Notes: generated by a model not told the origin, from the letters alone. Numbered from the stretch's first letter, positions 8,515 through 17,195 are shown. The stretch is 64,000 bases of DNA from Butyrivibrio sp. AE2015 (GCF_000420825.1 NZ_ATVR01000007.1:62001-126000), one strand, 5' to 3'. Numbers and translations are program-made.

Positions 8515-8548
8515 GCTCTTGGAGTGAACTATTTTGGGAGGTAATCAA

Positions 8549-8977
8549 ATGGAATTAAGTCAAATCGTAACTGATAATATGAAGAATTCACAGGCTTTGA
8601 TTGCAGGGGTCAGAGATGAAAAGATCGCGATTCCTCTTTCATCAGTTTTATCTATAGAAAATGTAGCTGTTTCTGAGATCAACACTGTTAATTTTGAGGA
8701 TGTTATATATCTTAGGGGCCAGGTTATTCCTCTTGTTTACATGGATAAACTGTTTAATCTTGAGGAAGCTAAGAAGGAATCATTAAATATCAACGTTGTT
8801 ATTTGTATGTATAAAGATACATATCTTGGCCTTGTTGTCGATGAGCTCTTTGGGCAGGAAGATATTGACAAAAAGTCTATGGGAATTCTCGATAACGAAA
8901 ACCGTTTTTTCAGTGGAGCAACAATATTGGATGACGCAGTAGCACTTGTCCTTGATGTTGAATCACTTATCGCATAA
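8549..8977 (+). CDS. CheW-domain protein resembling the CheA regulatory (P5) domain
   Basis: 142 residues from the ATG at 8549, with GGGAGG 7 bp upstream; an in-frame TTG at 8534 lacks a site. A single CheW fold spans the whole protein. 'KIAIPLSSVLSIENV', 'VIYLRGQVIPLVYM' and 'LGLVVDELFGQEDI' look more like the C-terminal CheW-like domain of CheA than classical CheW. It is a stand-alone adaptor with no kinase part. It would sit at the tip of chemoreceptors, linking them to CheA encoded elsewhere. Immediately followed by a second cheW gene. Confidence 0.88.
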   Translation: MELSQIVTDNMKNSQALIAGVRDEKIAIPLSSVLSIENVAVSEINTVNFEDVIYLRGQVIPLVYMDKLFNLEEAKKESLNINVVICMYKDTYLGLVVDELFGQEDIDKKSMGILDNENRFFSGATILDDAVALVLDVESLIA

Positions 8978-8987
8978 GGAGTACAAA

Positions 8988-9452
8988 ATGTCTGAACTTG
9001 CTGTTTATAATGCAAACGAAAATGAGTCAAAATATATCATTTTCAAAATCAACAAAGAAGTATACGCAATTGATGTTAAGAGCGTAAATAATATCATACA
9101 GATGCCTAAAATTACACAGGTACCAAGTTCTCCAAAGTATTATAGAGGTGTTATCAATCTTCGCGGAGAAATAATTCCGGTAATGAGTCTTCGACGCAGA
9201 ATGAATTATGACGATGACTGTTTTACAAGCAATTCGCGTATTATTATCCTTAACATCGGAGAGGATAATCTTTTGGGAATTGTTGTTGATGAAGTTAATG
9301 AGGTACTTGATATATCTTCAAAAGATATTGAGCAGCCTTCACAGTTCATAAAGAACGATGCTTCTGTTGTCAGCGGAGTAGGAAAGATCGGAGATATGAT
9401 CATTTCTATATTGTCAGTTGATTCAATGATCGGTGAAAGAAAAGCATCATAA
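8988..9452 (+). CDS. cheW: CheW chemotaxis adaptor protein
   Basis: 154 residues from the ATG at 8988, with AAGGAG overlapping the previous stop codon; upstream in-frame starts lie inside the previous gene. A standard CheW domain: 'YIIFKINKEVYAIDV', then 'YYRGVINLRGEIIPVMSL' and 'GIVVDEVNEVL'. It couples chemoreceptor tips to CheA. Tight spacing with the preceding CheW-like gene indicates co-transcription, ending at the terminator at 9462-9503. Confidence 0.93.
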   Translation: MSELAVYNANENESKYIIFKINKEVYAIDVKSVNNIIQMPKITQVPSSPKYYRGVINLRGEIIPVMSLRRRMNYDDDCFTSNSRIIILNIGEDNLLGIVVDEVNEVLDISSKDIEQPSQFIKNDASVVSGVGKIGDMIISILSVDSMIGERKAS

Positions 9453-9461
9453 GTTGTAATT

Positions 9462-9503
9462 AAACCTATACTGCCTTTTGGACAGTATAGGTTTTTATTT
9501 TTT
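9462..9503. terminator. bidirectional intrinsic terminator
   Basis: A 12-bp stem, AAACCTATACTG / CAGTATAGGTTT (9462-9473 with 9483-9494), is flanked by T-runs on the + strand and by AAA/T sequence usable on the - strand. It serves the cheW pair and probably the convergent gene ending at 9495. Confidence 0.85.
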
Positions 9504-11609
9504 CAAATGTTCTATCTGGTTCGTGAGTTCCTCTGGAACATCAATTCCCTCTTTTTTAAGCTTGGCAATTATGTTAAGTATTGGCTTTGCTGTATTATTT
9601 ATTCGTACTGAGTAGTGGCTAAACAGATCTTTATATTGTGGATTGTCAGCATTTTTTTCTCTCACTGCCTTTGCAAAAGGACAGAAGGTAAAAAGAATCT
9701 CTCTGGTTACTTTATTTAGTCTTGGAGATCCTGCTGCTTCAAATTTTACATAGGAAAGGTAGTCGGCGATAAATACATTTTTATAATTATTACTGAATTT
9801 CTTTAGATCAGTTCTTAGTTTTTCTTTGTTTTCAGTAGAAAGAGCTGAATTCTTTTTATAGAACTGTAAATAATCGCAGTACATGGAGGTGAGCGAAGGA
9901 TCAGTTACATCGTTCCAGTGAACACCCTGCTCAGTCTTACACATTTCCCATCTGAATTCGCCAAAGAGCTTTATCATTGTTTCCTCAGTATTTTCAGTAT
10001 TAAAGATTGAAACAAGCATTCTGGCCTTTGTGCGCCTGTTTTTGCCGTCTATTTCCTGCCAGAGGCTGGCTCTGCTGCCAACATTTGGCATAAGGATCAT
10101 ATATGGTGTAATGTCATCTGCAAAAAAGACCTGCGGTACACCGATCTCTGTGTTGGAGAAAAGAGCCTGTCTGCAGAATACGCCATAGTCAATGCCACGG
10201 ATCATGTCAAAGTAGCCGTTTACCTTGGCGGCTGTCTGGTAGGCCATATCGAGTGGCCTTAAGACATTCTGCTCATCAAAAACAGGAACGAAAGATGAGA
10301 TTCGTCCAAATGTCATTCTGTTTCCGAGAGAGAATAGATTGTGAATCTCAAATTCAAGCCTCTTTTGAGGGTTATTTTGCATAGCTTCAAGCTGTGCCTG
10401 ATTTATAGCGCCTGTTGACTTTTGCTCTCTAAGATATGATGGCCAGTCCTGATCAAATTCATTTTTGGATGGATCAACCTCTAACATGTAGATTTTTTTT
10501 AGCCACTCATAAACGGTCAGGACATTTCCGTTTTCATCAGGAATATAGGCCTTTGCCATGTTGTATAGAATGGATGTATTTTTTGCGCCGGCCAGATCCT
10601 CGTCAACAAAGCCGAACATGAAAAACATTTTAACTTCGATAGGAAGCTCTTCATCCGTAAGACTTCTTAAGAAAGCGGGAGTAAATACTTCATAAAAAGA
10701 TGTGCTTATATTTCTGCGAAGTGCTCTTGCTTCGTCAGAAGAATCATAGCGGTTATTGTTTGATCTAAAGGATGAGATCTGTTCTTCGAATTTACTGGCA
10801 ATCTCGCTGCTTACTCCTGAATATACAAGAATGGTATTAAGAGCATTTACTATAGTTACGCTGCCTTCGCTGCCTTCAGTCTCGGCGCGCTCCATATCTG
10901 CGAGCTTTGCTTTTATCACCTTCATGGTAGAAGCAAAGGCTGATGTTTTCTTTTTTAAGACCTTCCTGTATTCATTAAGAATAAGAACCTGGTCTGAAAT
11001 GGTCTTATATATAGTGTAAGTTGTCATTATCATTCCTGTTGCGATTTCTATATTTAGGCCATAAAAAGACTTTTTTAGAACAGCTTCGCTTTCTTTTAAA
11101 CTGTTGCTAAAATCAATTACCCAGTTTGGTACCTTTTCAGATTTTTCAGGTGGGATAAGTTCATCCAGTTCAGGAAAAGTTTTGGCTATTTCACCGACTT
11201 TTATGCAAAGACTTGGATAATCTGCGTAGTCAGCCATAATCTGCTCATATTCCTGAAGCGCATCATCGAACTGTTTTTCATAGGCAGCGCAGGTTTTGGC
11301 TGCGATTTCAGATGACTGAGCTGCGAGAATAGGAGCGATTTTTGGATTGGACTTGATTATTTTTGGAAGATCATCGGGTGAATTGAAGGCATAGGAATAA
11401 ACAGTTGTTTCTTGAAGGGCTTCATAATTGTAAGCGTAGGGTGTTCCGGGATTTTCAACAATACCTATAAAGCCACCTACGTTGCATATGATGGAAGAGT
11501 AAGCATTTGAAATCTGTATACTTCCTTTTACCACAACTTCAACGCTGCTTACAGTGTCCTGCCCTGCTTTATGAAGAAACTGCCCTTTTTCAAGTTTTGT
11601 AATTCCCAT
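9495..11609 (-). CDS. large protein with degenerate cyclic-nucleotide-binding-like N-terminal domain
   Basis: 704 residues from the ATG whose codon ends at 11609, preceded by TTTGGAGGACTC on the minus strand; six further upstream residues belong to a start without a site. Residues ~5-95 look like a CAP/CNB beta-roll ('GQFLHKAGQD', 'GSIQIS', 'GGFIGIVENP'). The phosphate-binding cassette lacks the usual Arg-Ala after the Gly-Glu, so cAMP/cGMP binding is doubtful. The remaining ~600 residues are mostly helical and soluble, with no membrane segment and no catalytic motif that I recognise. Resembles a conserved hypothetical family of Lachnospiraceae. It lies beside the chemotaxis genes but on the opposite strand. 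Function unknown; a regulatory or sensory role is only a guess. Confidence 0.75.
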   Translation of the reverse strand: MGITKLEKGQFLHKAGQDTVSSVEVVVKGSIQISNAYSSIICNVGGFIGIVENPGTPYAYNYEALQETTVYSYAFNSPDDLPKIIKSNPKIAPILAAQSSEIAAKTCAAYEKQFDDALQEYEQIMADYADYPSLCIKVGEIAKTFPELDELIPPEKSEKVPNWVIDFSNSLKESEAVLKKSFYGLNIEIATGMIMTTYTIYKTISDQVLILNEYRKVLKKKTSAFASTMKVIKAKLADMERAETEGSEGSVTIVNALNTILVYSGVSSEIASKFEEQISSFRSNNNRYDSSDEARALRRNISTSFYEVFTPAFLRSLTDEELPIEVKMFFMFGFVDEDLAGAKNTSILYNMAKAYIPDENGNVLTVYEWLKKIYMLEVDPSKNEFDQDWPSYLREQKSTGAINQAQLEAMQNNPQKRLEFEIHNLFSLGNRMTFGRISSFVPVFDEQNVLRPLDMAYQTAAKVNGYFDMIRGIDYGVFCRQALFSNTEIGVPQVFFADDITPYMILMPNVGSRASLWQEIDGKNRRTKARMLVSIFNTENTEETMIKLFGEFRWEMCKTEQGVHWNDVTDPSLTSMYCDYLQFYKKNSALSTENKEKLRTDLKKFSNNYKNVFIADYLSYVKFEAAGSPRLNKVTREILFTFCPFAKAVREKNADNPQYKDLFSHYSVRINNTAKPILNIIAKLKKEGIDVPEELTNQIEHLKK

Positions 11610-11695
11610 GAGTCCTCCAAAGAACAATCAAAAAGTAAATCACGTATATAATTTAATGTTATCACGATAACCTTTTGACATCAATTAAAAGAAAA

Positions 11696-12928
11696 TTAAA
11701 GAATCACAGGTTTTAATCTATATTCGGATCCAATATTGTTCCCGGCAATGCGGTTATAAATAAGGCTCCCCGTAAGAGTTTCATTAAAAAGGGAAAGCTC
11801 AAGGGGTGAGAGAGTCTTTTGGGCATCCTTTAATCTGTACAGCATTGACAAAGCAGCATTTTCTCTGATACTTGCCAAAAGAGCTGATGATTCTTTTTTT
11901 GATCCGAGAATCCTTCCATATGCAGTAAAATCGCTGTTTTTATAGTTATCCATGTTCTCTTTTGTTATGTTTAGGAGAATGTGGAAGAGACATCTGCTTA
12001 TTCTGGTATATGTAAGGTTCTTGGTTTTTAAGCAGTCACAAAATGAATCAATATCAGTGAAGCTTTCAAGATTACTCAAAATACGATTTGAAAGATCTTC
12101 ATTAACATCAAGGTATTTTGTATAGCCGCTATTTTTTTCAGAGATCAGTTTGCAATACAAAAGATCGGAAAAATCGTTGGAATCAAGGAATCTTCCCTGA
12201 TACCCTGTGAAATAATCAAGCGCAGCATCCGGAATCTGATCCTTAAGGACAGGAGAGCTTTTGTCTTTATCCGAAAGAATGCTGTTTCTTATCCCCTGAG
12301 CACTTGATATTTTAGTGATTTCCTCACTGTGATAATCTGCACCTTCTCTTTTTATTGTGAAAGGGGTTATTTTGCTGTTTGCCCGCTTTAAGGCTTTTAG
12401 ATATTCTATAGCTAAAATGTTGTTTGGATTTTCAAGTATATTCAGAGAAACAAAAGATCCTTTTTCGGATTGATCAAAAAAGTCTTTTAAGGCATTTTTT
12501 CTTGAAACAGGGTAGGAATCGCCTTGCTTTAGGTACTTTCCAAGAGCTTCTTTATAAGTATCCGGCTCTTTTGCCAAAACATCTGCAATCATGTTTAAGG
12601 AATCAAGATCCGGATCTTCACTTCCAAAGCATAAATAGTCCACCACACCAAGTTTATCTAAAAGAGAGATGGCACCGGAGGCGAAAAATTCAGCACTTCC
12701 AAGACTGTAATAGATTGGAAGTTCTAGTACGACATCAGCTCCGGAGCTAAGTGCCATTTTTGCTCTGTCAAATTTGCTGATGATAGAGGGAGCGCCTCTT
12801 TCTACAAAGTCTCCGCTCATGATTACTATGCAGTAGTCTGCATTTAATTTCTTTTTACACTGATTTATGAGATATTCATGACCTTTATGAAAAGGATTGA
12901 ATTCTGCGATGATCCCGATTGTTTTCAT
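11696..12928 (-). CDS. tmcAL: tRNA(Met) cytidine acetate ligase (YlbM family)
   Basis: 410 residues, the usual size for the family. The N-terminal nucleotidyltransferase fold shows EFNPFHKGHEYL with the HxGH-type motif, then 'IMSGDFVERG' and 'DVVLELP'. TmcAL uses acetate and ATP to make N4-acetylcytidine at the wobble position of elongator tRNA(Met). It is divergent from ackA, which is suggestive because both act on acetate, although tmcAL neighbours vary between genomes. Start at ATG. The shared 194-bp divergent region carries repeated TTGTACAA palindromes. Confidence 0.93.
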   Translation of the reverse strand: MKTIGIIAEFNPFHKGHEYLINQCKKKLNADYCIVIMSGDFVERGAPSIISKFDRAKMALSSGADVVLELPIYYSLGSAEFFASGAISLLDKLGVVDYLCFGSEDPDLDSLNMIADVLAKEPDTYKEALGKYLKQGDSYPVSRKNALKDFFDQSEKGSFVSLNILENPNNILAIEYLKALKRANSKITPFTIKREGADYHSEEITKISSAQGIRNSILSDKDKSSPVLKDQIPDAALDYFTGYQGRFLDSNDFSDLLYCKLISEKNSGYTKYLDVNEDLSNRILSNLESFTDIDSFCDCLKTKNLTYTRISRCLFHILLNITKENMDNYKNSDFTAYGRILGSKKESSALLASIRENAALSMLYRLKDAQKTLSPLELSLFNETLTGSLIYNRIAGNNIGSEYRLKPVIL

Positions 12929-12979
12929 TAACGATATCCTGATAATATAAGCCTATATGTAACAACAATATTCAAATTT

Positions 12980-13013
12980 TTGTACAATTTTTTCCTTGTA
13001 CAAGAATTATAAT
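12980..13013. promoter_or_regulatory. paired TTGTACAA palindromes and -10 element in the tmcAL/ackA divergent region
   Basis: TTGTACAA occurs at 12980-12987 and again at 12996-13003, 16 bp apart, followed by TATAAT at 13008-13013 reading toward ackA. No matching -35 box is at the usual distance for ackA, so activator dependence or an operator role is possible. On the minus strand TTGTAC could act as the -35 of tmcAL with TGTTAC 17 bp away. Confidence 0.5.
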
Positions 13014-13122
13014 ATAAGTATGATATTCATGGAAGATTTTTTGATTCTGCTCAAAGAATAAAAAATGAACTGAAGTTACTATTATATGTAGATTTCAGAA
13101 ATATTTTGAAAAGAGGTCAAAT

Positions 13123-14316
13123 ATGAAAATTTTAGTTATTAACTGCGGAAGTTCATCACTTAAATTCCAGCTTATTGATTCAGATTCAGAAGCTGTTATC
13201 TGCAAGGGACTTTGCGAAAGAATCGGAATTGACGGAAGCCAGATCGTTTATACTCCAGCTGGCAAGGACAAGATTACTAAGGTTACTCCAATGCCTGATC
13301 ATAACAGAGCAATCGAGCTTGTTATCGAGGCACTTACAAATAGCGAAAATGGTGTAGTTTCTCTTGATGAGATAGGAGCTGTTGGACATCGTATTGTTCA
13401 TGGCGGAGAGAAGTTCACTAAGTCTGTTGTTATCAATGATGAGGTTATTAAGGCAATTGAGGAAGTATCTGATCTTGCACCTCTTCACAACCCTGCAAAC
13501 CTTATCGGAATCAGAGCTTGTCAGAAGGCTATGCCTGGTGTACCTATGGTTGCAGTATTTGACACAGCATTCCATCAGACAATGCCTGAGGAGGCTTATC
13601 TTTACGGCCTTCCCAATTCTTACTATGAGAAATATGGAATCAGAAGATATGGTTTCCATGGCACAAGCCATTCTTATGTAAGCAAAAGAGCTGCTGAGAT
13701 TCTTGGAAAGGATGCAAAAGATCTTAAGCTTATCGTTTGCCACCTTGGAAATGGTGCTTCAATTTCGGCTGTAGATGGCGGAAAATGTATAGATACATCT
13801 ATGGGACTTACTCCACTAGAGGGACTTATCATGGGAACAAGAAGTGGTGATATAGATCCTTCAGTTGTAGAGTTCATTATGAAGAAAGAAAATTCTACAG
13901 TTGCAGATGTTACAAACCTTTTAAACAAAAAGTCAGGCGTATTCGGACTTTCAGACGAGCTTTCATCTGATTTCAGAGACCTTCAGAAAGGATATGAAGA
14001 GGGTCATGCAGGTGCTAAGAGAGCAGTTGATGCATTTGTATACAGAGTTGTTAAATATATCGGTGCTTATACAGCTGCTTTGGGAAGAGTAGATGCTATC
14101 TGCTTCACAGCTGGTGTTGGTGAGAACAGCGGATTTGTTCGTAACCTTATCTGCAAGAGACTTTCATTCCTTGGCGCAACTGTTGATGAGGAAGCAAACA
14201 AGGCTCACGGCGAGGACAAGATCTTCTCAGGTCCTGACAGCAAGGTTACACTTATGATCGTTCCTACAAATGAAGAACTTGCAATTGCCCGTGATACAGT
14301 AGCACTCTGCAAATAA
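13123..14316 (+). CDS. ackA: acetate kinase
   Basis: 397 residues, standard length. ASKHA-fold signatures are present: NCGSSSLKFQL at the N-terminus, GHRIVHGG, 'FHGTSHSYVS', 'HLGNGASI' and 'GLTPLEGLIMGTRSGDID'. It converts acetyl phosphate and ADP to acetate and ATP, or the reverse, in fermentation. Start ATG with an AGAGGTC site. Single-gene unit: its own promoter region upstream and a strong terminator after it. No phosphotransacetylase gene is adjacent. Confidence 0.98.
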   Translation: MKILVINCGSSSLKFQLIDSDSEAVICKGLCERIGIDGSQIVYTPAGKDKITKVTPMPDHNRAIELVIEALTNSENGVVSLDEIGAVGHRIVHGGEKFTKSVVINDEVIKAIEEVSDLAPLHNPANLIGIRACQKAMPGVPMVAVFDTAFHQTMPEEAYLYGLPNSYYEKYGIRRYGFHGTSHSYVSKRAAEILGKDAKDLKLIVCHLGNGASISAVDGGKCIDTSMGLTPLEGLIMGTRSGDIDPSVVEFIMKKENSTVADVTNLLNKKSGVFGLSDELSSDFRDLQKGYEEGHAGAKRAVDAFVYRVVKYIGAYTAALGRVDAICFTAGVGENSGFVRNLICKRLSFLGATVDEEANKAHGEDKIFSGPDSKVTLMIVPTNEELAIARDTVALCK

Positions 14317-14340
14317 TGAGCTTATAAAAATGTGATTTTA

Positions 14341-14375
14341 AAAGAAGCGGTGAGATTTCACTGCTTCTTTTTTTA
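14341..14375 (+). terminator. intrinsic terminator of ackA
   Basis: A 13-bp stem (14341-14353 with 14358-14370, one G-T pair) and GATT loop, running into TTTTTTTT. Confidence 0.92.
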
Positions 14376-14520
14376 GTGCGCAAGATGTTAATCGTTAAAC
14401 TAAATTTTCTTGTTATTAAATAAACATAACAAAAAACTTGAAAATACTGAAGTGAAATTGTATGATATACTATGTCTTTTGCTTGGGATAATATAGAAAA
14501 AAGCTGATAATAGGGAAGAA

Positions 14521-15381
14521 ATGAAAGAGTTAAATTCATGTAAAGAGGCTATGGCCTCCAGTATTGAAAACAAGTACTTTAGCATTGCTCACTTGTATAA
14601 AGATGAAAAGGCAATGGAAATGCATATTCATGATTGCTATGAGGTGTATTTTTCCATTTCAGGAGGAAAACAGTTCCTTATCGATAATAAGGTCTATGAT
14701 ATTGCTCCGGGAGATCTTTTCCTGATAAATCAGTATGACTCTCACTATCTGACTCAGATCGAGAAGGAAAAGCATGAGAGGATCGTTATCATGATCGACC
14801 CTGATTATATGAAGGAGATATCTTCAAAGGAGACCAATCTTGATGCATGTTTCCAGGAGAGAGATGATAAGTTTTCCCATAAGATAAGCCTTACAAGTGA
14901 GCAGCAGAGCCGTTTCCTTTACTTTGTAAACAAAATACTTACAAGTAACGGATACGGACATGACCTGCTTGAGAGGGCGACTTTTACTGAACTGTTCGTC
15001 TTGATAAATCAGATAGTTAATGAGAAAAACAGTGATAAGGTGGAAGACAGGCCATCTACATACAATGAGCAGGTAGATGCCATTCTTTCTTATCTTAACA
15101 ATAATATCCAGTATCCGATAAGCATTGGAGATCTTTCTAAGCAGTTTTATATAAGTGAGTCCTATATTTGCAGGATCTTTAAGTCGGCAACAGGGACAAC
15201 TATAAATAAGTATATGACAGCCAGACGTATTTCTATTGCCAAGTCACTGCTTGCAGAGGGAATAGGTGTTAGTGACGTCTGCGAGAAATGCGGTTTTAGC
15301 GACTATAGCAATTTCCTTAAGGCGTTTACAAAGTCTGTAGGAATATCCCCCAAGAAATATTCTCAGAATTGCAACAGATAA
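14521..15381 (+). CDS. AraC-family transcriptional regulator with cupin sensor domain
   Basis: 286 residues. The N-terminal ~150 residues form a cupin-like AraC sensor (MHIHDCYEVYFSISG, 'IAPGDLFLINQYDSHY'). The C-terminal ~100 residues carry two AraC helix-turn-helix units: 'SIGDLSKQFYISESYICRIFK' region, then 'VSDVCEKCGFSDYSNFLKAF'. Such proteins usually sense sugars and activate catabolic genes. ATG start with a nearby AGGGAAG site. It stands alone between ackA and rpmF, so the target is not evident. Resembles the second AraC regulator at 25606 in layout. Confidence 0.92.
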   Translation: MKELNSCKEAMASSIENKYFSIAHLYKDEKAMEMHIHDCYEVYFSISGGKQFLIDNKVYDIAPGDLFLINQYDSHYLTQIEKEKHERIVIMIDPDYMKEISSKETNLDACFQERDDKFSHKISLTSEQQSRFLYFVNKILTSNGYGHDLLERATFTELFVLINQIVNEKNSDKVEDRPSTYNEQVDAILSYLNNNIQYPISIGDLSKQFYISESYICRIFKSATGTTINKYMTARRISIAKSLLAEGIGVSDVCEKCGFSDYSNFLKAFTKSVGISPKKYSQNCNR

Positions 15382-15389
15382 AAAAACTG

Positions 15390-15418
15390 TTGACAAATAA
15401 CGCTGCGATGAGTACAAT
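15390..15418 (+). promoter_or_regulatory. consensus promoter for rpmF
   Basis: TTGACA (15390-15395), 17-bp spacer, TACAAT (15413-15418). Transcription would start near 15425, leaving an ~80-nt leader with a small TTGCCTT/AAGGCAG hairpin before the AAGGAGG site. Confidence 0.85.
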
Positions 15419-15503
15419 ATCAAAGTATGCTAATGAATAAACGTAAACAATTGCCTTGTTAAGGCAGTTTCTTATACGGTTACTGTAAGGAGGTGTTACT
15501 CAA

Positions 15504-15686
15504 ATGTCAATCTGCCCAAAGAATAAGTCATCAAAAGGCCACAGAGATCAGAGAAGAGCTAACTGGAAAATGACAGCTCCAACTCTTGTAAAGTGCAGCC
15601 ACTGTGGAGCTCTTATGCAGCCACATTGCGCATGCAAGAAGTGCGGCTATTATAACAAGAAGAGCATTGTTGAAGTTGAGGCTTGA
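15504..15686 (+). CDS. rpmF: 50S ribosomal protein L32, zinc-ribbon form
   Basis: 60 residues, full length for L32. The N-terminal basic segment (PKNKSSKGHRDQRRANW) precedes a zinc ribbon with CSHC and CACKKC cysteines, so this is the zinc-binding (C+) paralogue type. Strong AAGGAGG site. Precedes plsX and acpP, the classic rpmF-plsX order, although a terminator hairpin and a second promoter separate it from plsX here. Confidence 0.97.
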   Translation: MSICPKNKSSKGHRDQRRANWKMTAPTLVKCSHCGALMQPHCACKKCGYYNKKSIVEVEA

Positions 15687-15721
15687 TAATTAAGTGGAAC
15701 CTCATATGTTCTGAAATTTAA

Positions 15722-15754
15722 GGCTTTCCAATTTATTTGGGAAGCCCTTTTTTT
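15722..15754 (+). terminator. intrinsic terminator between rpmF and plsX
   Basis: 8-bp stem GGCTTTCC / GGGAAGCC (one G-T pair), 9-nt loop, then CTTTTTTT. Confidence 0.85.
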
Positions 15755-15780
15755 GCCCTAAAAATCAATGTTTTATTCTA

Positions 15781-15809
15781 TTGATTTTTGATTAGTACTC
15801 TTGTATATT
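15781..15809 (+). promoter_or_regulatory. promoter for plsX-acpP
   Basis: TTGATT (15781-15786), 17-bp spacer, TATATT (15804-15809), located 33 bp before the plsX ATG and after the rpmF terminator. Confidence 0.65.
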
Positions 15810-15842
15810 ATAAGAAGTCAATTTTGATATGGGGGTAATTTT

Positions 15843-16853
15843 ATGGCAGAACTTGTAAGGGTTGCTGTTGATGCAATGGGAGGAGATAACGCTCCGTTTG
15901 TCACAGTAAAGGGTGCTGTAGACGCTGTTAAAGAGTCACAGAATCTTAAAGTTTTCCTCGTTGGAAAAAAAGATATTGTAGAAAAAGAACTTTCTGCTTA
16001 TGAATATGACAAAGATAAGATAGAGGTTGTAGATGCAACTGAAGTTATCGAAATGGCTGAACCTCCGGTAATGGCTATCAGAAAAAAGAAAGATTCTTCT
16101 ATCGTAAAGGCCATGTACATGGTTAACCATGGTGAGGCTGATGCCTATGTTTCCGCAGGAAGTACAGGCGCTACACTTGTAGGTGGTCAGGTCATTGTTG
16201 GAAGACTTAAAGGAGTTGACAGAGCACCACTTGCTCCTCTTATCCCTACAGAGAAAGGCAATTCTCTTTTGATAGATTGCGGTGCCAATGTAGATGCCAG
16301 ATCCAATCACCTGGTTCAGTTTGCAAAAATGGGAACTGTCTACATGGAAAATGTAATGGGAATTAAGAATCCAACAGTTGCCATTGTTAATATCGGCGCA
16401 GAAGAGGAGAAAGGCAATGCACTTGTAAAAGAGACATTCCCGCTTCTTAAGAACTGTCCTGATATAAACTTTATTGGAAGTATCGAGGCAAGAGATATTC
16501 CTGCTGGATTTGCTGATATAATCGTTTGTGAGGCTTTCACAGGTAACGTTATCCTTAAGATGTATGAAGGCGTTGCCAAGTCCATGATGCATGTTATCAA
16601 AAAGAGTCTTATGAGCAATCTTAAAACAAAGATTGGTGCACTCCTTATAAAGGATGACCTTAAGAAGTCTCTTTCAGATTACAGCATGGATAAATACGGC
16701 GGAGCTCCAATGCTTGGTCTTAAGGGTCTTGTAGTTAAGACTCATGGAAGTGCCAATGACATTGAAGTTAAGAATTCAATCTTGCAGTGTGTAACATTCA
16801 CAGAACAGAAAATAAGTGAAAAGATCAGTGCTAAGCTTTCAGATGAAGGTTAA
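15843..16853 (+). CDS. plsX: phosphate acyltransferase PlsX
   Basis: 336 residues, normal size. It makes acyl-phosphate from acyl-ACP for phospholipid synthesis. Signatures: 'VAVDAMGGDNAP' at the N-terminus, 'VSAGSTGAT', 'DCGANVDA' and 'FTGNVILK'. The product is used by PlsY, whose gene is at 52318 in this window. Start ATG with a TATGGGGGT site. Followed closely by acpP. Confidence 0.97.
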   Translation: MAELVRVAVDAMGGDNAPFVTVKGAVDAVKESQNLKVFLVGKKDIVEKELSAYEYDKDKIEVVDATEVIEMAEPPVMAIRKKKDSSIVKAMYMVNHGEADAYVSAGSTGATLVGGQVIVGRLKGVDRAPLAPLIPTEKGNSLLIDCGANVDARSNHLVQFAKMGTVYMENVMGIKNPTVAIVNIGAEEEKGNALVKETFPLLKNCPDINFIGSIEARDIPAGFADIIVCEAFTGNVILKMYEGVAKSMMHVIKKSLMSNLKTKIGALLIKDDLKKSLSDYSMDKYGGAPMLGLKGLVVKTHGSANDIEVKNSILQCVTFTEQKISEKISAKLSDEG

Positions 16854-16905
16854 AAGCGTTGACTAAATAAATTATTACTTTGACGGTTAAGGAAGGTCGA
16901 ATATT

Positions 16906-17142
16906 ATGGAATTTGAAAAAATGAAAGAAGTTATTGCAGGCGTTTTAAATGTTGATCCTGAGGAAATCAAGATGGATACAACTTTTACAGAGGATCTTGG
17001 TGCTGATTCACTTGATCTTTTCCAGATTATTATGGGTCTTGAGGATGAATTTGATGTTCAGATCGATCCTGAAAAGACAGAGAATATCACTACTGTTGGT
17101 GAGGCTGTAGAGCTTCTTAAAAGCGCACTTTCTACAAAATAA
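16906..17142 (+). CDS. acpP: acyl carrier protein
   Basis: 78 residues, acidic four-helix protein. The phosphopantetheine attachment serine lies in GADSLDLFQIIMGLEDEF. Carries fatty-acyl chains for fatty acid and phospholipid synthesis. Good AAGGAAGG site. Between plsX and rnc, the common Firmicutes order. Confidence 0.97.
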   Translation: MEFEKMKEVIAGVLNVDPEEIKMDTTFTEDLGADSLDLFQIIMGLEDEFDVQIDPEKTENITTVGEAVELLKSALSTK

Positions 17143-17167
17143 GCTGTAAATAAATAACAGACTATGG

Positions 17168-17195
17168 TGAGGCAGCTTTATGACTGCCTCATTTT
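17168..17195 (+). terminator. weak terminator-like hairpin after acpP
   Basis: TGAGGCAG / CTGCCTCA stem with 8-nt loop, then ATTTTAATTT. The short U-tract suggests partial termination before rnc. Confidence 0.6.

Noticed and set aside
13029-13061. ten-codon open frame in the ackA leader (possible leader peptide)
   Set aside because: No ribosome-binding site and no run of regulatory codons or alternative hairpins to support attenuation.
15936-16592. 218-codon minus-strand open frame
   Set aside because: Antisense shadow of plsX; low-complexity Cys/Asn/Ser-rich translation and no start signal.
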